Shown: piece after piece, positions 1 through 13,186 of the stretch
Layout: each line of letters starts with the position of its first letter
Numbering within the stretch: position 1 is the first letter of the stretch
Assembly: GCA_032209605.1 (NCBI GenBank)
Contig: JASFXZ010000003.1
Span: 28,174,762-28,238,761 of the forward strand
Reading direction: 5' to 3'
DNA: 64,000 nt
Origin: Mactromeris polynyma
Lineage: Eukaryota > Mollusca > Bivalvia > Venerida > Mactridae
Translations under genes and position numbers: made by a program
The notes under the pieces: model-generated
Database searches by the model: none
Told to the model about the DNA's origin: nothing
Seen by the model: the letters and a program-made list of their open reading frames with translations, nothing else

Positions 1-1900
1 ACGAAGCAATATCTTTAAAACGACTGAACGAATTTGAATAAACTTTTGTGTCAGTATACATGGTAGAATGGTCATTTTATACACCGCGTGCTAGTCGTGA
101 TACATTGCTGCGGAGCCGTTGTACTAACATAATTTATTGAATGCCCCTCGTACAACATAAAATATACTTAAATCGATAAAAGTATTAAATATATGTCTAT
201 ATTATCACAATATATATTTCAAAGCTTATACTTATCACAGGTATTTGTCATTATATATAATTTGGCTTGTTCTGAGACACACGCGATTATCACAGAATAT
301 CAAGGTTTAAATATCTCAAATTACACGCAACTGTCTAACAAATATTTTTGTGTCCCATATTTTTAGCAATTTGAGTGTAAAATTAGATCAGAGAGAAATA
401 ATAAATCTGAGTGTGGAGTGAGGTACTCCGACACAATAATAACTCTCACATCTCCATACATAAACCAAGCATAGACCAAATAGTCAAAACTCAATTGAAA
501 TTTTCATCCATTGTCCACACTCTAGTTTCCAATATCAGTCTCATAAAAGTAACTTTTGTGCTTTTATATTGTAGCGCTGACAGTAAATATCCATTATAAT
601 CCCGTAAAGAGTTCAAGCTACCTCCCTATTCAAGTTACACCCCGGTAATCTGAAATCGATTTCATATTACCCCTAGTATAAACTGAACCCAATTTCATAT
701 CCCCTCCCTCGGTGATTGAGCTAATGTGATCATTTTCAATTATTAGAAAACATGGTACGTAAGTGAATGAACATTCTCGAAACATACAAATTTTAAAGCT
801 AGTATCATACTGCTAACTTGTTAAATATACAGTTGTTACAGTTGCCGCTCCTGCTGCTTATGTTGTTTTCTTGATGCTTAACATTTTTATTTATTATCTT
901 TCACTGTTGGTCTTGAATTTATGCACGGAAAATGTAAACAGACAAACACATATACTGGAATGAGGGATGTAATCTGAAATCGTAAAGAGTAGTTTGCAAT
1001 CACCTTCTAGTTAACCCCAGGGGTAATTTGAAATCGATTCCCTCGTACTCCTGTGTAAACTGACTAAGTTACCGGAGAGCATATTCTAAAATCGCTACAG
1101 TGGGCCATAAACTAGTTTCAACATGATTATGGAACCCTGACTTTACTTTGTTGAAATATAATTAGTATGCCACATAAAACTGAAACAATGAAACACTTTC
1201 TGTTTGGTAGATAACCTTTAGATACACTTATGAAAATGCGAATGTAACCATTTGTCGAACTTAGAACATTCAGCGACATAAGTAACTCAACATTAAAGAC
1301 ATGGTCTCTCAATTAGTACTGCGACAGAAACAAGACAGAAACCCACAATTGCACATGCATTCGCATTCACGAACACCAAGCAACGCACTCAGTCGGTGCA
1401 TACGACATCTACTCCCACATTCACATGGTATAGCGTAACAAGTGTTTCAATTATTGGGCAAAATATCTTCACATTAAAGATATATATATTGAAAAATATC
1501 ACTACACACCAGTGTTTCATTTATATATGGTGGACCTAATCGATGTAGAGATTTCAGACTACTTCCGTTTAAAATACCCCCCCCCCAGTACTTCCTAGAT
1601 TACCTCCCTCATTCTCTTTATTATGCTAATCTATATAAATTGTCCATGCATATATTGAAAAGAACAACAGCAAATGTTATAAATAAAATATTAAGCGCCA
1701 AAACAGCAACAAGAGTACAACATCGGGTATAGTAACGATAGCAACAACACCAGTGTTTGCTATTTACAAATATGTATGATCGTCGTCCATTGACGCTGGT
1801 GTTTCAAAGTACAAACATGTAGTTCGAGGAGTGTCCAACATTAACATTGCTGTAAACCGATCGATTCGCCTTTTTTATTCCACTATCGAGAAAACGTTAA
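1..1900. other. No gene recognised
   Basis: AT-rich DNA without exon-like structure. A loosely repeated motif near GTAATCTGAAATCGATT occurs around 645-665, 970-985 and 1023-1040, with a weaker version near 1085. These may be remnants of one decayed repeat. A run of ten C lies at 1577-1586. Confidence 0.5.
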
Positions 1901-2599
1901 CAGTATATATCATTTTCATCGAAATACCACACTGATATTGGTTTACATACATTATGGCATTCTAGAAATGCACGTATTAAAGTCTACGGTTTAACAGGAC
2001 AGCCTTTGCGTAACATTCCTATTCAAATAGCTACTAAATAAGAATTAAATTGTAACATGTGACAACGACAGACGTATAAAATACAGAGCAAGTATCGCTT
2101 CAGAACAAAAGTTCCATTGACAAAATGTGTTTAATGTGCAACTAGCAGAACATCATGGCCAGCAGGCTCGGTCTGATTTACACCATTGTGGTAGCAGTAT
2201 CAATTAATTATCGTTAATCAACTTCATACTGACTTTATTTCTATAAAATATTTTGCATTTCCACGAACTATTGATGAGACGCGATGGTGTTTTGTTTTGA
2301 TGAAATTGACAGAAGTTATGTTTTTTGAGCTTGATAAGAGATGCTTGCATAATATTTGCCAAAGGGAAACTATTTCGTTTTTCAATGTTTGAGATTACTA
2401 CGGGCCCAGTACACGAATTGTGGTTATTATGTATCATTGCTAACGCAGTGAATTCAAATAACGGCGTCGAACCCGATTTAAACAAAATCATTATTGAGTC
2501 ATATAAATACGTCGTAATTACACTTAACCCGTTTTGCGGCTAGTTCAAACGCTCTCTGAATTTACGAGAAATGAAACTAATTCAAATTTTGTTTTCGTA
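1901..2599 (+). repeat. Left arm of 699-bp inverted duplication
   Basis: The reverse complement of 3417-4115. Paired positions sum to 6016 throughout, so there are no indels, and I saw no mismatch in the parts compared. The reading frames in the two arms translate identically. No transposase, terminal motif or target duplication was found. The outer end borders GTTAA and the inner end GTTTTCGTA. Confidence 0.92.
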
Positions 2600-3416
2600 A
2601 TATTCATCTGTTTTCATTATTTAAGCATTGTAAAGCAAATTACATTTTGTTCACAACAGCATCTCACGTGTTTGGTGCACGAGGAGACAAAGTGTTCACA
2701 GCTTGTGATTATTGCTTGCAGTATATGCAGTTGTTTATTCTAAATTTTCGAGATAATTATATCGGTGTATTGGTTTTGTGTGAGTTTCAAGGACAAATTG
2801 CCGTTTTAGAACAACATACTCTCAATGTTTGACAAAAAGCTGATTAAATCACCACGTGGGAAATGTTTACGTTTATACCATATATCATTCCATTATACAC
2901 CGACCTGTACATGTTAAAACGAGCATTATATATATTTATTTACATCTTCAACTGTATATAATAGATATATAGAAGGTAACTAAGTATATCGACGAAGGGT
3001 GATCCAGAATGAGCCGAACTGTGTCTATATTAAGCGTAATTAATGACAAACACTCCACATGTTGACCAATCTTAAATTCACGACACATTTGCACAAAAAT
3101 CAATGAAAATACATTACATAAACAACTTGTCCTTGAAAAGTCAATACCTTATATTTGTGTCGATGATTTTTGAAAACCATTTTAACGAAAAAGGAGATCA
3201 ATCACACACGATGTGGTGTCCATAAGAGATAACCCGAAATTGTTTCCTGAAAAGTATCAGATGTTTATTTCACGCTAACAACATTGTCGCTGTATAGAAA
3301 AGGGAAATGATAAATAAATGAGCCTTGATATGTTTGGTATTAACATCAATAACATCCCACTTGGTCTAAATTTATTTGAATGTAAGTGCTTCAAATCAAA
3401 GTTTGAAATTAAATGC
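2600..3416. other. Spacer between the inverted arms
   Basis: 817 bases with no coding sequence longer than short chance frames. Its right part (about 3130-3416) is a diverged relative of 5090-5400, so spacer plus right arm appear to be the ancestral arrangement. Confidence 0.6.
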
Positions 3417-4115
3417 TACGAAAACAAAATTTGAATTAGTTTCATTTCTCGTAAATTCAGAGAGCGTTTGAACTAGCCGCAAAACGGGTTAAGTGTAATT
3501 ACGACGTATTTATATGACTCAATAATGATTTTGTTTAAATCGGGTTCGACGCCGTTATTTGAATTCACTGCGTTAGCAATGATACATAATAACCACAATT
3601 CGTGTACTGGGCCCGTAGTAATCTCAAACATTGAAAAACGAAATAGTTTCCCTTTGGCAAATATTATGCAAGCATCTCTTATCAAGCTCAAAAAACATAA
3701 CTTCTGTCAATTTCATCAAAACAAAACACCATCGCGTCTCATCAATAGTTCGTGGAAATGCAAAATATTTTATAGAAATAAAGTCAGTATGAAGTTGATT
3801 AACGATAATTAATTGATACTGCTACCACAATGGTGTAAATCAGACCGAGCCTGCTGGCCATGATGTTCTGCTAGTTGCACATTAAACACATTTTGTCAAT
3901 GGAACTTTTGTTCTGAAGCGATACTTGCTCTGTATTTTATACGTCTGTCGTTGTCACATGTTACAATTTAATTCTTATTTAGTAGCTATTTGAATAGGAA
4001 TGTTACGCAAAGGCTGTCCTGTTAAACCGTAGACTTTAATACGTGCATTTCTAGAATGCCATAATGTATGTAAACCAATATCAGTGTGGTATTTCGATGA
4101 AAATGATATATACTG
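3417..4115 (-). repeat. Right arm of 699-bp inverted duplication
   Basis: Reverse complement of the left arm at 1901-2599. Its inner portion around 3500-3560 also resembles 5760-5840, suggesting that this arm is in original orientation and the left arm is the inverted new copy. Confidence 0.92.
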
Positions 4116-4180
4116 AATTCGTGTACTGGGCCCGTAGTAATCTCAAACATTGAAAAACGAAATAGTTTCCCTTTGGCAAA
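4116..4180 (+). repeat. Third, 65-bp partial copy at the outer edge of the right arm
   Basis: Exact direct copy of 3597-3661 (offset 519), and so inverted relative to 2355-2419. It starts at the base immediately after the right arm ends and diverges abruptly at 4181. A short templated insertion at a rearrangement boundary is typical of template-switching events. Confidence 0.9.
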
Positions 4181-5079
4181 GCTTTTTCGCATATGGTTCC
4201 TCATTTCTATTAAAAGCCTCGTTCATTTTTGTTTTACAGACACATTGTTTCAATATCTGTGCATGCAATATTAGTGTAAAACATTAGGACTAGCAATCAC
4301 AACATTGCTGTTACCATTAAATTACATGTAACTCGCTCGCGCACTTGGCTATGCTCTGTATCAGGTCCGCGCGCTATCTATAAATATAAAGGAAGGATCA
4401 CGGCGGTTATTTGAATTACATAGATCTTGCGGATAGTCTGACTAAAGGTTCTTATAGAGTCATAAAAAGCTTGAAAGCCGTGATAGAACCTTTGCAGCAA
4501 TATCTTCTTATACTCGTGGTGATGGTGAAGCTAGAATGGTATTATTTAAACAGACACTCATGGTTTTGTCTGCGAAGGGTTTCATTCCCGCCACCAGCCC
4601 TCTAAAATGTCAGCAGCTCACTAGAGCAGTAAATACACATGTGCCTTCAGTACTGAACAATGTTTCAGTTATGAGGTAGACAGTTGACCTAATCAGTTGT
4701 GCTGGATGTAATTAAAGATCAGTACATAAATCCGTAAGCAGGTGATAGCTTACCACATAAATCAGAGTCAAATGTCACGGCATGACATGTCATGCTTAGC
4801 TCGGGAATTGAACGGTGTCTTGCTAAAACATATTATACATAGGAGATTGTTATTACCTAGATAATGTTCCATGATTATAGATATCATCTATGTATCAGCT
4901 GTTCCCTGACATAACATGTTATAGTGGTGTTGGTTATGACGTCGAGTAGTTCTCAATGATAGTTTTGACGTCGCACAGTAAGTGCTTTTCGGAAGTTAGA
5001 AAATGTGAAAATCTAAAAATGGATATTTGGTAAATAAAACAGATTTAATCGTGGAACAGCTCATACACATTATATTCAT
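4181..5079. other. No gene recognised
   Basis: Nothing exon-like or repetitive recognised. A short frame at 4411-4605 has no recognisable family signature. Confidence 0.4.
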
Positions 5080-5840
5080 ATGTTATAGGCTAACTTTCTT
5101 ATGCCTCTGTCGATGACCATTTTAGCAAATAAGACGTCGAATACTAGATTACCCACGGGATATTGTCAATTATAGATAACCGGAGATTGTTTCTGGAAAA
5201 TTATCAGCTGTTTGTTTAAGGCTAATATCATTCCTATGTTCAGAAAATGGAAAACGATAAATAATTAAGGTTGATATTTAGGGTAATAAATACAATATAA
5301 CCACATTGGGTCTTACTTAATATGAATGATATTGTAGCAAACCTAATATAAGTATCTTATTGAATACTAAGAAAATCGAATATAAATTTATAATTTTCGT
5401 CGTATAGACCTGTGAGATGTAACCGCAAACATGTATGGACATTCGGGACCACTCCATGTCAATTTAGGCAAGATAATACACTTGTACGTAAAACAAGAAC
5501 AGCTGGTTGGTCACATCTCTTATTCATGTGATAGAGTTATCAGCGGCTTGCGTATCGAAATACAATCGTGGCTTTTTCTCCGTCAAACATACGGAAAGAC
5601 ACGATCATCTCCATTCACATATTTTGAAATGTATTGAGCCGGGAAATATATTCATGGGTTCGCAGTTAATAAAAATAGCACTATAACAGCAACGTAGCAT
5701 TTAACCAAATGCAATACTAGAAAACGCATCAAGTGGAATAGTCATTATTTTTATACTCTGTTTTTACGTCGGATTAATTCATATAACTGAAAAATGATTT
5801 TGTCTGAATCTTTTGTTTAAACCGGGTTAAACGCCGTTTT
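5080..5840 (+). repeat. Diverged second copy of the repeat forming the spacer and right arm
   Basis: Segments 5090-5340 and 5760-5840 align by eye with 3140-3400 and 3500-3560 (shared strings such as GTCGATGA, ATAATGATTTTGT and GTTTAAAxCGGGTTxxACGCCG). An insertion of roughly 330 bases lies between the blocks. It is a repeat of unknown type, with no coding capacity seen. Confidence 0.55.
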
Positions 5841-7540
5841 CAGTTTTAAAAGGCTGAGGGTTAAAAGAGTTAACTTGGCTTCTCAATAATACACCATGTT
5901 GTTTTAACTATAAGTGTGACAATACAAACTGTTCAAGTACGTTGTAATATCATAATACACGAAGAATTTTCAAACATATGTATAACTTTATTATCTTACG
6001 AATTTATTATTATCGTTAGGATAACAAATATTACATAAAAAACACAAAACTGTTAACGGAACATATTGTTAAACAAAGAGACAAGTAGGACATTACTCAA
6101 TACGGTCTGATCAACAAAGCATTACATGTCATTTAAAGATTAGTCTGTTTGGAAGTTTTGCATTAAAGGTAATCAGAATTTTCAGGATGTTGCCTTAGAC
6201 AATTTCCTCAGTATCTGATATTTTCTTTAAAAACTAGAAATGGTGAACAAATAAGGAAAATTCGTATTATTATGACTTTTATTCCCATTAGTTTGCATTT
6301 CAGAAACTCACATGGAGATAAACATTGATTAGTTCAGTCTCTCTTAATAGTATAAAACCGAACACTTTCAAGAGTGTCTTATTTTTTTAAATAATATAAA
6401 GACAATAACATCTGTGGACGTAGCCTTAGCTACATTCCTTGTTGGTTCAATAACATAGGAATCTACATAAACGCTAATACTTTTTTTACTAACCGCCGCG
6501 GGAAAATGTATGCGTCTAGACGTGACCTATTTACCATAATTCTGTTGTTCATTAGAATTCATTAGGAAGTCGTACGTCTGTTAGTATTCTTGTCGAGACA
6601 CTATGGACATATTATGTGCAGCGTGTGTTGACCGGATATTTACGTTGCAATCATACATATCTCTTTACACTCATTGATGAAACCATGTGGTAAAAGTAAT
6701 AAAAAATCAAAGGGATATTCTTCCGGACGGGTATTACTTCCAGTGAATGTGTCAGGAAAACAAACAGGCTTCCCTCAATTTTAATTAAATAAGTCTGTCT
6801 GCAAAAGAGCGGAGAACAGAAAATCTACTTCAGTCGGGATGATATTGATCAATCAGTTTGTCTTCAGAAATAAATAGGGTGAACAACATTTTATAGACGT
6901 TTTGTAAAAAGTAAATGTCGACATATCTTCACTCCAAAAATAATGTCATGCCATACCGCTGTATGAACAGTCTTGTTAACCGTTGCTGAACTTCCATTTG
7001 GACAAACTTCAACAATCACTTCATTCACAATCTCCGTTACAAGAATGTTTAACAAAATGGCTGGTTTCCATCATAATGTTACTTTAAATATATTCAATAC
7101 TTCACCTGCATAGTGGTGTGCAAATATCTATTGTTCTCCATAACATTATAGAATTGGTGATTTGATATGCCTGTGCAGTCCTCGAAAATATATTCGGGCA
7201 GATGTTCGACCAAGAATTACGCTAAGACGAATTGTTAAGAAAAGAACATGGGTAAACAATGTAACAATACTAATTTTAGTTTTAGTACAATAATCTTGAC
7301 ATTTTGTGTTATTGTGTTTCAAATACATGTATGTTAGAGTGTATTGACTTTTACGTCCCACTAGCGTTTTCAGCTACACAGAGGTTGTGTCACAGTCCTG
7401 CCACCTTGTGATAACATGTCGTAGACGGGTGACATGATACCACATCAAGTCGCATTAACTTTACATAGGACCAGTCAGTTCTAGTGATATCCATATATTC
7501 GAGCAAATACAAAGAATGTATCAGTAGCAATTTAAAAGAT
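5841..7540. other. No gene recognised
   Basis: AT-rich, with no recognisable exon, RNA gene or repeat. Confidence 0.4.
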
Positions 7541-7545
7541 TATGG

Positions 7546-7613
7546 TATGTCGCGACCGGGGCTCAAACCCGCGAACTTCGTCACTCAAGGCGATCGCTTA
7601 TCCATTTGGAGCC
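7546..7613 (-). repeat. tRNA-like sequence, probable SINE head or tRNA pseudogene
   Basis: Read on the minus strand it has a box-A-like TGGATAAGCGATCGCC region and a box-B-like GGGTTTGAGCCCC, at tRNA spacing. Paired stems are imperfect, so it is not called as a functional tRNA. Confidence 0.55.
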
Positions 7614-9101
7614 ACTTGGACTGCCTCTGTTACAAAGAATATTAACTGCTTTGACCAGGTTTTTGTCGGAGCAATAACTGATGCGAATGCCAAACAAAAT
7701 ATGTTTTCTGCTTTCAAAAGAAACACACATATATCCAAGATTGCTAGACATGTACTCGGAAATGTGCTGTAAAATCTTTATTACACATCCGATCATTCGT
7801 TATATGAACCGATAATTGATTAGAACCTAATGGGCATGAATATATGAATAATTTGTTTTGGAAAATGTAATAATAAATATAACGCAATCTGGTGAGAGCG
7901 GTAGACCATTGAGGTTTCCTCTGTAATATAATTTTGGCCAGTAACGCTGTATACAATTTCTTCTGTTATTGGAGTGTACTAACGGATTTGGGTCAGTTTC
8001 AAATCTGAATATTCACGTTTCTGTTCGATTAATGTCTCCCGATGCATAGTTTGCCAGAAAACTAAAGACAAAGATGTGAGTGGGTTATTTGAGGAAAAGT
8101 GGGTGTGATAGTTCTGCACACGGTAAAACAATACCCCGTTAAAACGATTTTTTTTTCAAGAAACCCAATTCCCATATCTAATTGTGTTACTTATGTAATA
8201 CAAATCAAAAGAAACATCTTGTACTATTATAACTCAAATCCCGTTTGTTAACTTGTTATGCCAAACAACACCACTATCGGTGCTTCTAGTGGTCTTGGCA
8301 ATATAGTGTGAATTATAACGTCATATTCCTCAACTAAACCATCGGAGACATGTGTTTTTTAGCATTTAGGGAGATTTTGGTGGAACAAAAGAAATTTAAA
8401 AAAAAACAAAAATATTTGACGAATCCGAGACTACTTTCCAAATTGATTTTTTTGTGACGGTTTAACTGCTAGTACTCTTTTATCCCGTCGAGCTAGTCAA
8501 ACAAATTTGAGTGTTTGGATAAAGATATTAAGTTAATGCAATATTGACATCCATTGTCAACTTGATGAAACAGACTAGTTCTCGTGTTATCAACTAAATA
8601 CGGGATAAGGCAGTATTGTAATTGATTAAAGGATTCAGTATCAACTATCATAAATTCAGACAGGAGAGAGTTTCGAATACCAATGGTTTAGTATGTCTAT
8701 CGTGGCAGTCTGGTGCAGCAAAATACTCATTATGTAAATGATTGTTTGGTTTAGTACTCGTACATATGCAATCATGATAAAACAAAGATGTTGCTCGCCG
8801 CACCCGTCAAGTCACACACGATTTAGAAAGTGTCGGTAGGTCGATTGTTTTAGATTTATTATGCATGCATCTTAATGAAAATCCACACAATAAGTTGGTG
8901 CCTATTTCGCCGAGTCTGCCGGGATACCACGAACAAACAATTCTCTACGGAAGATCCTCTTATAGAATAAAATTAATATTCTCTTACTAGTTAAACGAAA
9001 TTTGGAATAGCAGTTGATTCTGTATGCCGTAAAAATGCAGAATAACAATGCTAGATCAAACGAAAGATATCAATGAAAACAAATCCGTGTTGTTTTTGCA
9101 G
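7614..9101. other. No gene recognised
   Basis: Several overlapping short frames around 7580-7960 are chance-sized. No other structure recognised. Confidence 0.4.
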
Positions 9102-9259
9102 TTACATATCCAGACGATTCAATATCGCGTGTCAAATGTTGGCATGCCAAGCCCAACGTAAAATTGAACTCTCATCGCCAGGATACAATTAAAGTAAATG
9201 CAAAAGATGTCAATATTTCGGCGGATATCATGAAATCAGTTGCGCAGAGAAGGACGTAA
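9102..9259 (+). CDS. Possible terminal exon of an unrecognised gene
   Basis: After a good acceptor (GTTGTTTTTGCAG, ending 9101) one frame stays open from 9104 to the TAA at 9257-9259. It begins TYPDDSISRVKCWHAKPNVK and ends SADIMKSVAQRRT. It has no ATG of its own. A polyadenylation-like AATAAA lies within about 10 bases after the stop. The mixed polar composition looks more coding-like than the surrounding AT-rich DNA. I recognise no family and found no upstream exon, so this may be chance or a pseudogene fragment. Confidence 0.25.
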
Positions 9260-11066
9260 TGCAAGAATAAAATTATCACGAACGAACGAGAAGACATCTT
9301 TTCTGCAGGAAAATGCTTCTAATGATAAATTGTATGTTGACTTTGTTTTAAAACATTATATCAAAATACATGGTGAATATTGGTACCAATGCACGCGTAG
9401 GTTTATCTGAGCACAATATTTAATTATTCATCGATTGGTTTATAAGCAAATACAAATGTATTGTCAACCTTGTTAAGGTATGTATAGATTCTGCCTTGGG
9501 TATACAAGTTTTGTCACGTATCCAATTGTCCTAATATAATGGTTTCTTGGTTTATCTTTCTGTCAATCAAAACAATGTCAACAAACAGAATGGAATCTTT
9601 GGCCCAATTAGGCAAAATGTTATGTTAAAAATGTCTTAGATTCTAGATTGAGGTCTAATTCTAGAACATCATTACCAGAATATACATCAAGAATACCTCT
9701 TTTTTCAATTAGTTATCTCGAAAATAATCTCGATATAACGATGGACATGTTGAAATAATGAAACTAATCTGAAGTTATATTTTCACGATGATTGGAACTT
9801 AGAATTCAAATATATTAAATTTTACATAGATGTCGTCATGCAAGTTACAGACATCATACCATTGTGTACTAACATTTTTTCGTGCATACAATAACACTAA
9901 GACCACCCTTTGGACCCTGGACAACTGGTCTTGTTATTTGAATGGTCTTATTGCTAAGGTTGAATAAAGACCAAAACAGTGATAATCGACTTGAAACTTA
10001 ATTCTTGTTGTTAATTTTGAGGTGGCATTTTTTTATTGAGACTGTCTTTAAGTGAGGTTTTACTGTTATCAGGTGACTAAACATTTCTCCTGACGTAACA
10101 TTGTCGTGGAGATTTTACATGCGGTGAATTTCGCATTTTGTTCCAAATAATATTTGGGAGTCCTACAAGTATATCTTTTTCAGACAAATCATTTGAGTGC
10201 CATCCGCATTACTGCAGCAAATGGCTGTTTTCACGATGGAACATACTGTCAAAAAAGGTGAAAAGTGCTTCTTTGTCATTTTGTTGTGTTACAAACCATC
10301 CCGAGTGACAGAATATTTTTCAACATGCACACCCGAATAATGCTTGTCGAGATAGAATTAAAGGTAATTTATAATACCTGCATGTTAAATAAGCAAGACC
10401 AAAGGCTAACCAAATTCGATTTCAATACCTATTCATTCCATATTATTCCAGTAGCGTTATTCCTTATCTCATTACAGTATGCCACAATGTTGCTTGCTGT
10501 TGTAAGTGAAGGTATCGAAGCTGAAGTTGATCTGATTTTAATGAGATTGTGGTACTCCAAACTGGGACAAAAGCATGTACTTCTGCCTCATCAGATCGTT
10601 TGTTGTAGGTTGATCTGAAAGATATGAAATCCAATTTACATGTATTTGCATGGAAATCGATTTCATGCGTTTGTTTATTAAGGGATGAACATTTTGGGCA
10701 GATCACTACTGAAAATACGCGCATGTCTCAAACAATATAACGCATTTCTATGGGGATGAAACCACTAATTATGAGATAATTAAGCTAGCAGAAAAGTTGT
10801 AATCGTGGGAAATGTTTGTATTGAGAAGTTAATGAAGAGTAATGATCATGTTGGGACTTGAAACAATACAAATCTTGTGCAAGGGTAGCAATTTCTGTTT
10901 CACAAACAACATTTATTTGTAATCAAGATGTTATCGATTTACAAATGTGTGATCCTTAATTAAATAACCATCTTATAAAGGAATGAACGTACCGAATTAC
11001 GTTTTTGTAGTGGATCAAAATCTTGAATAAAAAAATAAGATTTAAGCAATGCAGAATGTCCCTACA
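9260..11066. other. No gene recognised
   Basis: A 117-codon frame at 10265-10618 and an overlapping antisense frame show no family signature and are within chance length for this base composition. Confidence 0.4.
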
Positions 11067-11099
11067 CCGTTATTATTATTCGTGTATAAACTGATTATA
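11067..11099 (+). repeat. Degenerate satellite monomer fragment upstream of the array
   Basis: The sequence ends GTGTATAAACTGATTATA, identical to the end of the 62-bp satellite monomer and the start of the next. The bases before it (CACCGTTATTATTATTCG) resemble a decayed CACGGTTAGAATATCGC. It is separated from the main array by about 358 bases starting with a (GAA)n tract. Confidence 0.6.
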
Positions 11100-11457
11100 G
11101 AAGAAGAAGAAGAAGAACTTGTATTTGTACTAAAACCCATAAAAGGTTATTGACAAAACATCAATATAACATAGAAAATAATACATAGCAATACGTGACA
11201 AGAAGATACAATGAAATGGTAAATAAATGCGTAGTTATTTACATACTGTTATATATAATAATAGGATGTTATTTTTGTATATTTGAGACGTGTATGATTG
11301 GATCCGTGATCGGACATTGTATACAATAGTTGTTAAACATGAGGTTCATCTCTGTTGGGGGAGGCAGAATAATTTAAATGATAAATACATGTTAAAAACA
11401 AAGCATCCAATTCATGTATCAAGCTTCATATCCACAATTACATAATTATATAAAATA
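11100..11457. other. Sequence between the satellite fragment and the main array
   Basis: Begins with a short (GAA)5-like microsatellite at 11100-11117, then AT-rich unique sequence. It may be an insertion that split the first monomers from the array, but no terminal repeats or target duplication were seen. Confidence 0.4.
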
Positions 11458-12442
11458 TTATATGGCGAGAGAATAATATCAATGTATGATCACGGTAAGG
11501 ATATCGCTGTATAAACTGATTATATGGCTAGAGAATAATATTAAAGTTTCATCACGGTAAGGATATCGCTGTATAAACTGATTATATGGCTAGAGAATAA
11601 TATCAAAGTTTCATCACGGTTAGAATATCGCTGTATAAACTGATTATATGGCTAGAGAATAATATTAAGGTTTCATCACGGTTAGAATATCGCTGTATAA
11701 ACTGATTATATGGCAAGAGAATAATATCAAAGTTTCATCACGGTTAGAATATCGCTGTATAAACTGATTATATGGCTAGAGAATAATATTAAAGTTTCAC
11801 CACGGTTAGGATATCGCTGTATAAACTGATTATATGGCTAGAGAATAATATTAAGGTTTCATCACGGTTAGGATATCGCTGTATAAACTGATAATATGGC
11901 GAGAGAATAATATCAATGTATGATCACGGTTAGAATATCGCTGTATAAACTGATTATATGGCTAGAGAATAATATCAATGTATGATCACGGTTAGAATAT
12001 CGCTGTATAAACTGATTATATGGCTAGAGAATAATATTAAGGTTTCATCACGGTTAGAATATCGCTGTATAAACTGATTATATAGCTAGAGAATAATATT
12101 AAAGTTTCATCACGGTTAGGATATCGCTGTATAAACTGATTATATGGCTTGAGAATAATATTAAAGTTTCATCACGGTTAGGATATCGCTGTATAAACTG
12201 ATTATATGGCTAGAGAATAATATCAAAGTTTCATCACGGTAAGGATATCGCTGTATCAACTGATTATATGGCTAGAGAATAATATCAAAGTTTCATCACG
12301 GTTAGGATATCGCTGTATAAACTGATTATATGGCTAGAGAATAATATCAAAGTATGATCACGGTTAGAATATCGCTGTATAAACTGATTATATAGCTAGA
12401 GAATAATATTAAAGTTTCATGACGTTAGAATATCACTGTATA

Positions 12443-13186
12443 AACTGATTATATGGTTAGAGAATAATATTAAAGTTTCATGACGGTTAGAATATCACTG
12501 TATAAACTGATTATATGGCTAGAGAATAATATTTAAACTTCATCACGGTTAGAATATCGCTGTATAAACTGAGTATATGGCAAGAGAATAATATTAAAGC
12601 TTCATCACGGTTAGGATATCGCTGTATAAACTGATTATATGGCAAGAGAATAATATTAAAGTTTCATCACGGTTAGAATATCGCTGTATAAACTGATTAT
12701 ATGGCAAGAGAATAATATTAAAGTTTCATCACGGTTAGGATATCGCTGTATAAACTGATTATATGGCTAGAGAATAATATCAAAGTTTCATCACGGTTAG
12801 AATATCGCTGTATAAACTGATTATATGGTTAGAGAATAATATTAAAGTTTCATGACGGTTAGAATATCACTGTATAAACTGATTATATGGCTAGAGAATA
12901 ATATTTAAACTTCATCACGGTTAGAATATCGCTGTATAAACTGATTATATGGCAAGAGAATAATATTAAAGCTTCATCACGGTTAGGATATCGCTGTATA
13001 AACTGATTATATGGCAAGAGAATAATATTAAAGTTTCATCACGGTTAGAATATCGCTGTATAAACTGATTATATGGCAAGAGAATAATATTAAAGTTTCA
13101 TCACGGTTAGGATATCGCTGTATAAACTGATTATATGGCTAGAGAATAATATCAAAGTTTCATCACGGTTAGAATATCGCTGTATA
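12443..13186 (+). repeat. Higher-order duplication inside the satellite, two copies of 372 bp
   Basis: Six-monomer blocks 12443-12814 and 12815-13186 share the same ordered variants: ATGGTTAGAG, then TATCACTG, then ATTTAAACTTC, then a run of CAAGAG monomers. One clear difference is GAGTATATGG versus GATTATATGG. Confidence 0.85.

Noticed and set aside
2204..3812. Duplicate 95-residue and 72-residue proteins as a gene pair
   Set aside because: They are identical only because they lie in the inverted duplication; they show no coding signature and overlap each other antisense.
10265..10618. 117-codon frame as a gene
   Set aside because: Length is within chance expectation for a 64-kb AT-rich window; no recognisable domain.
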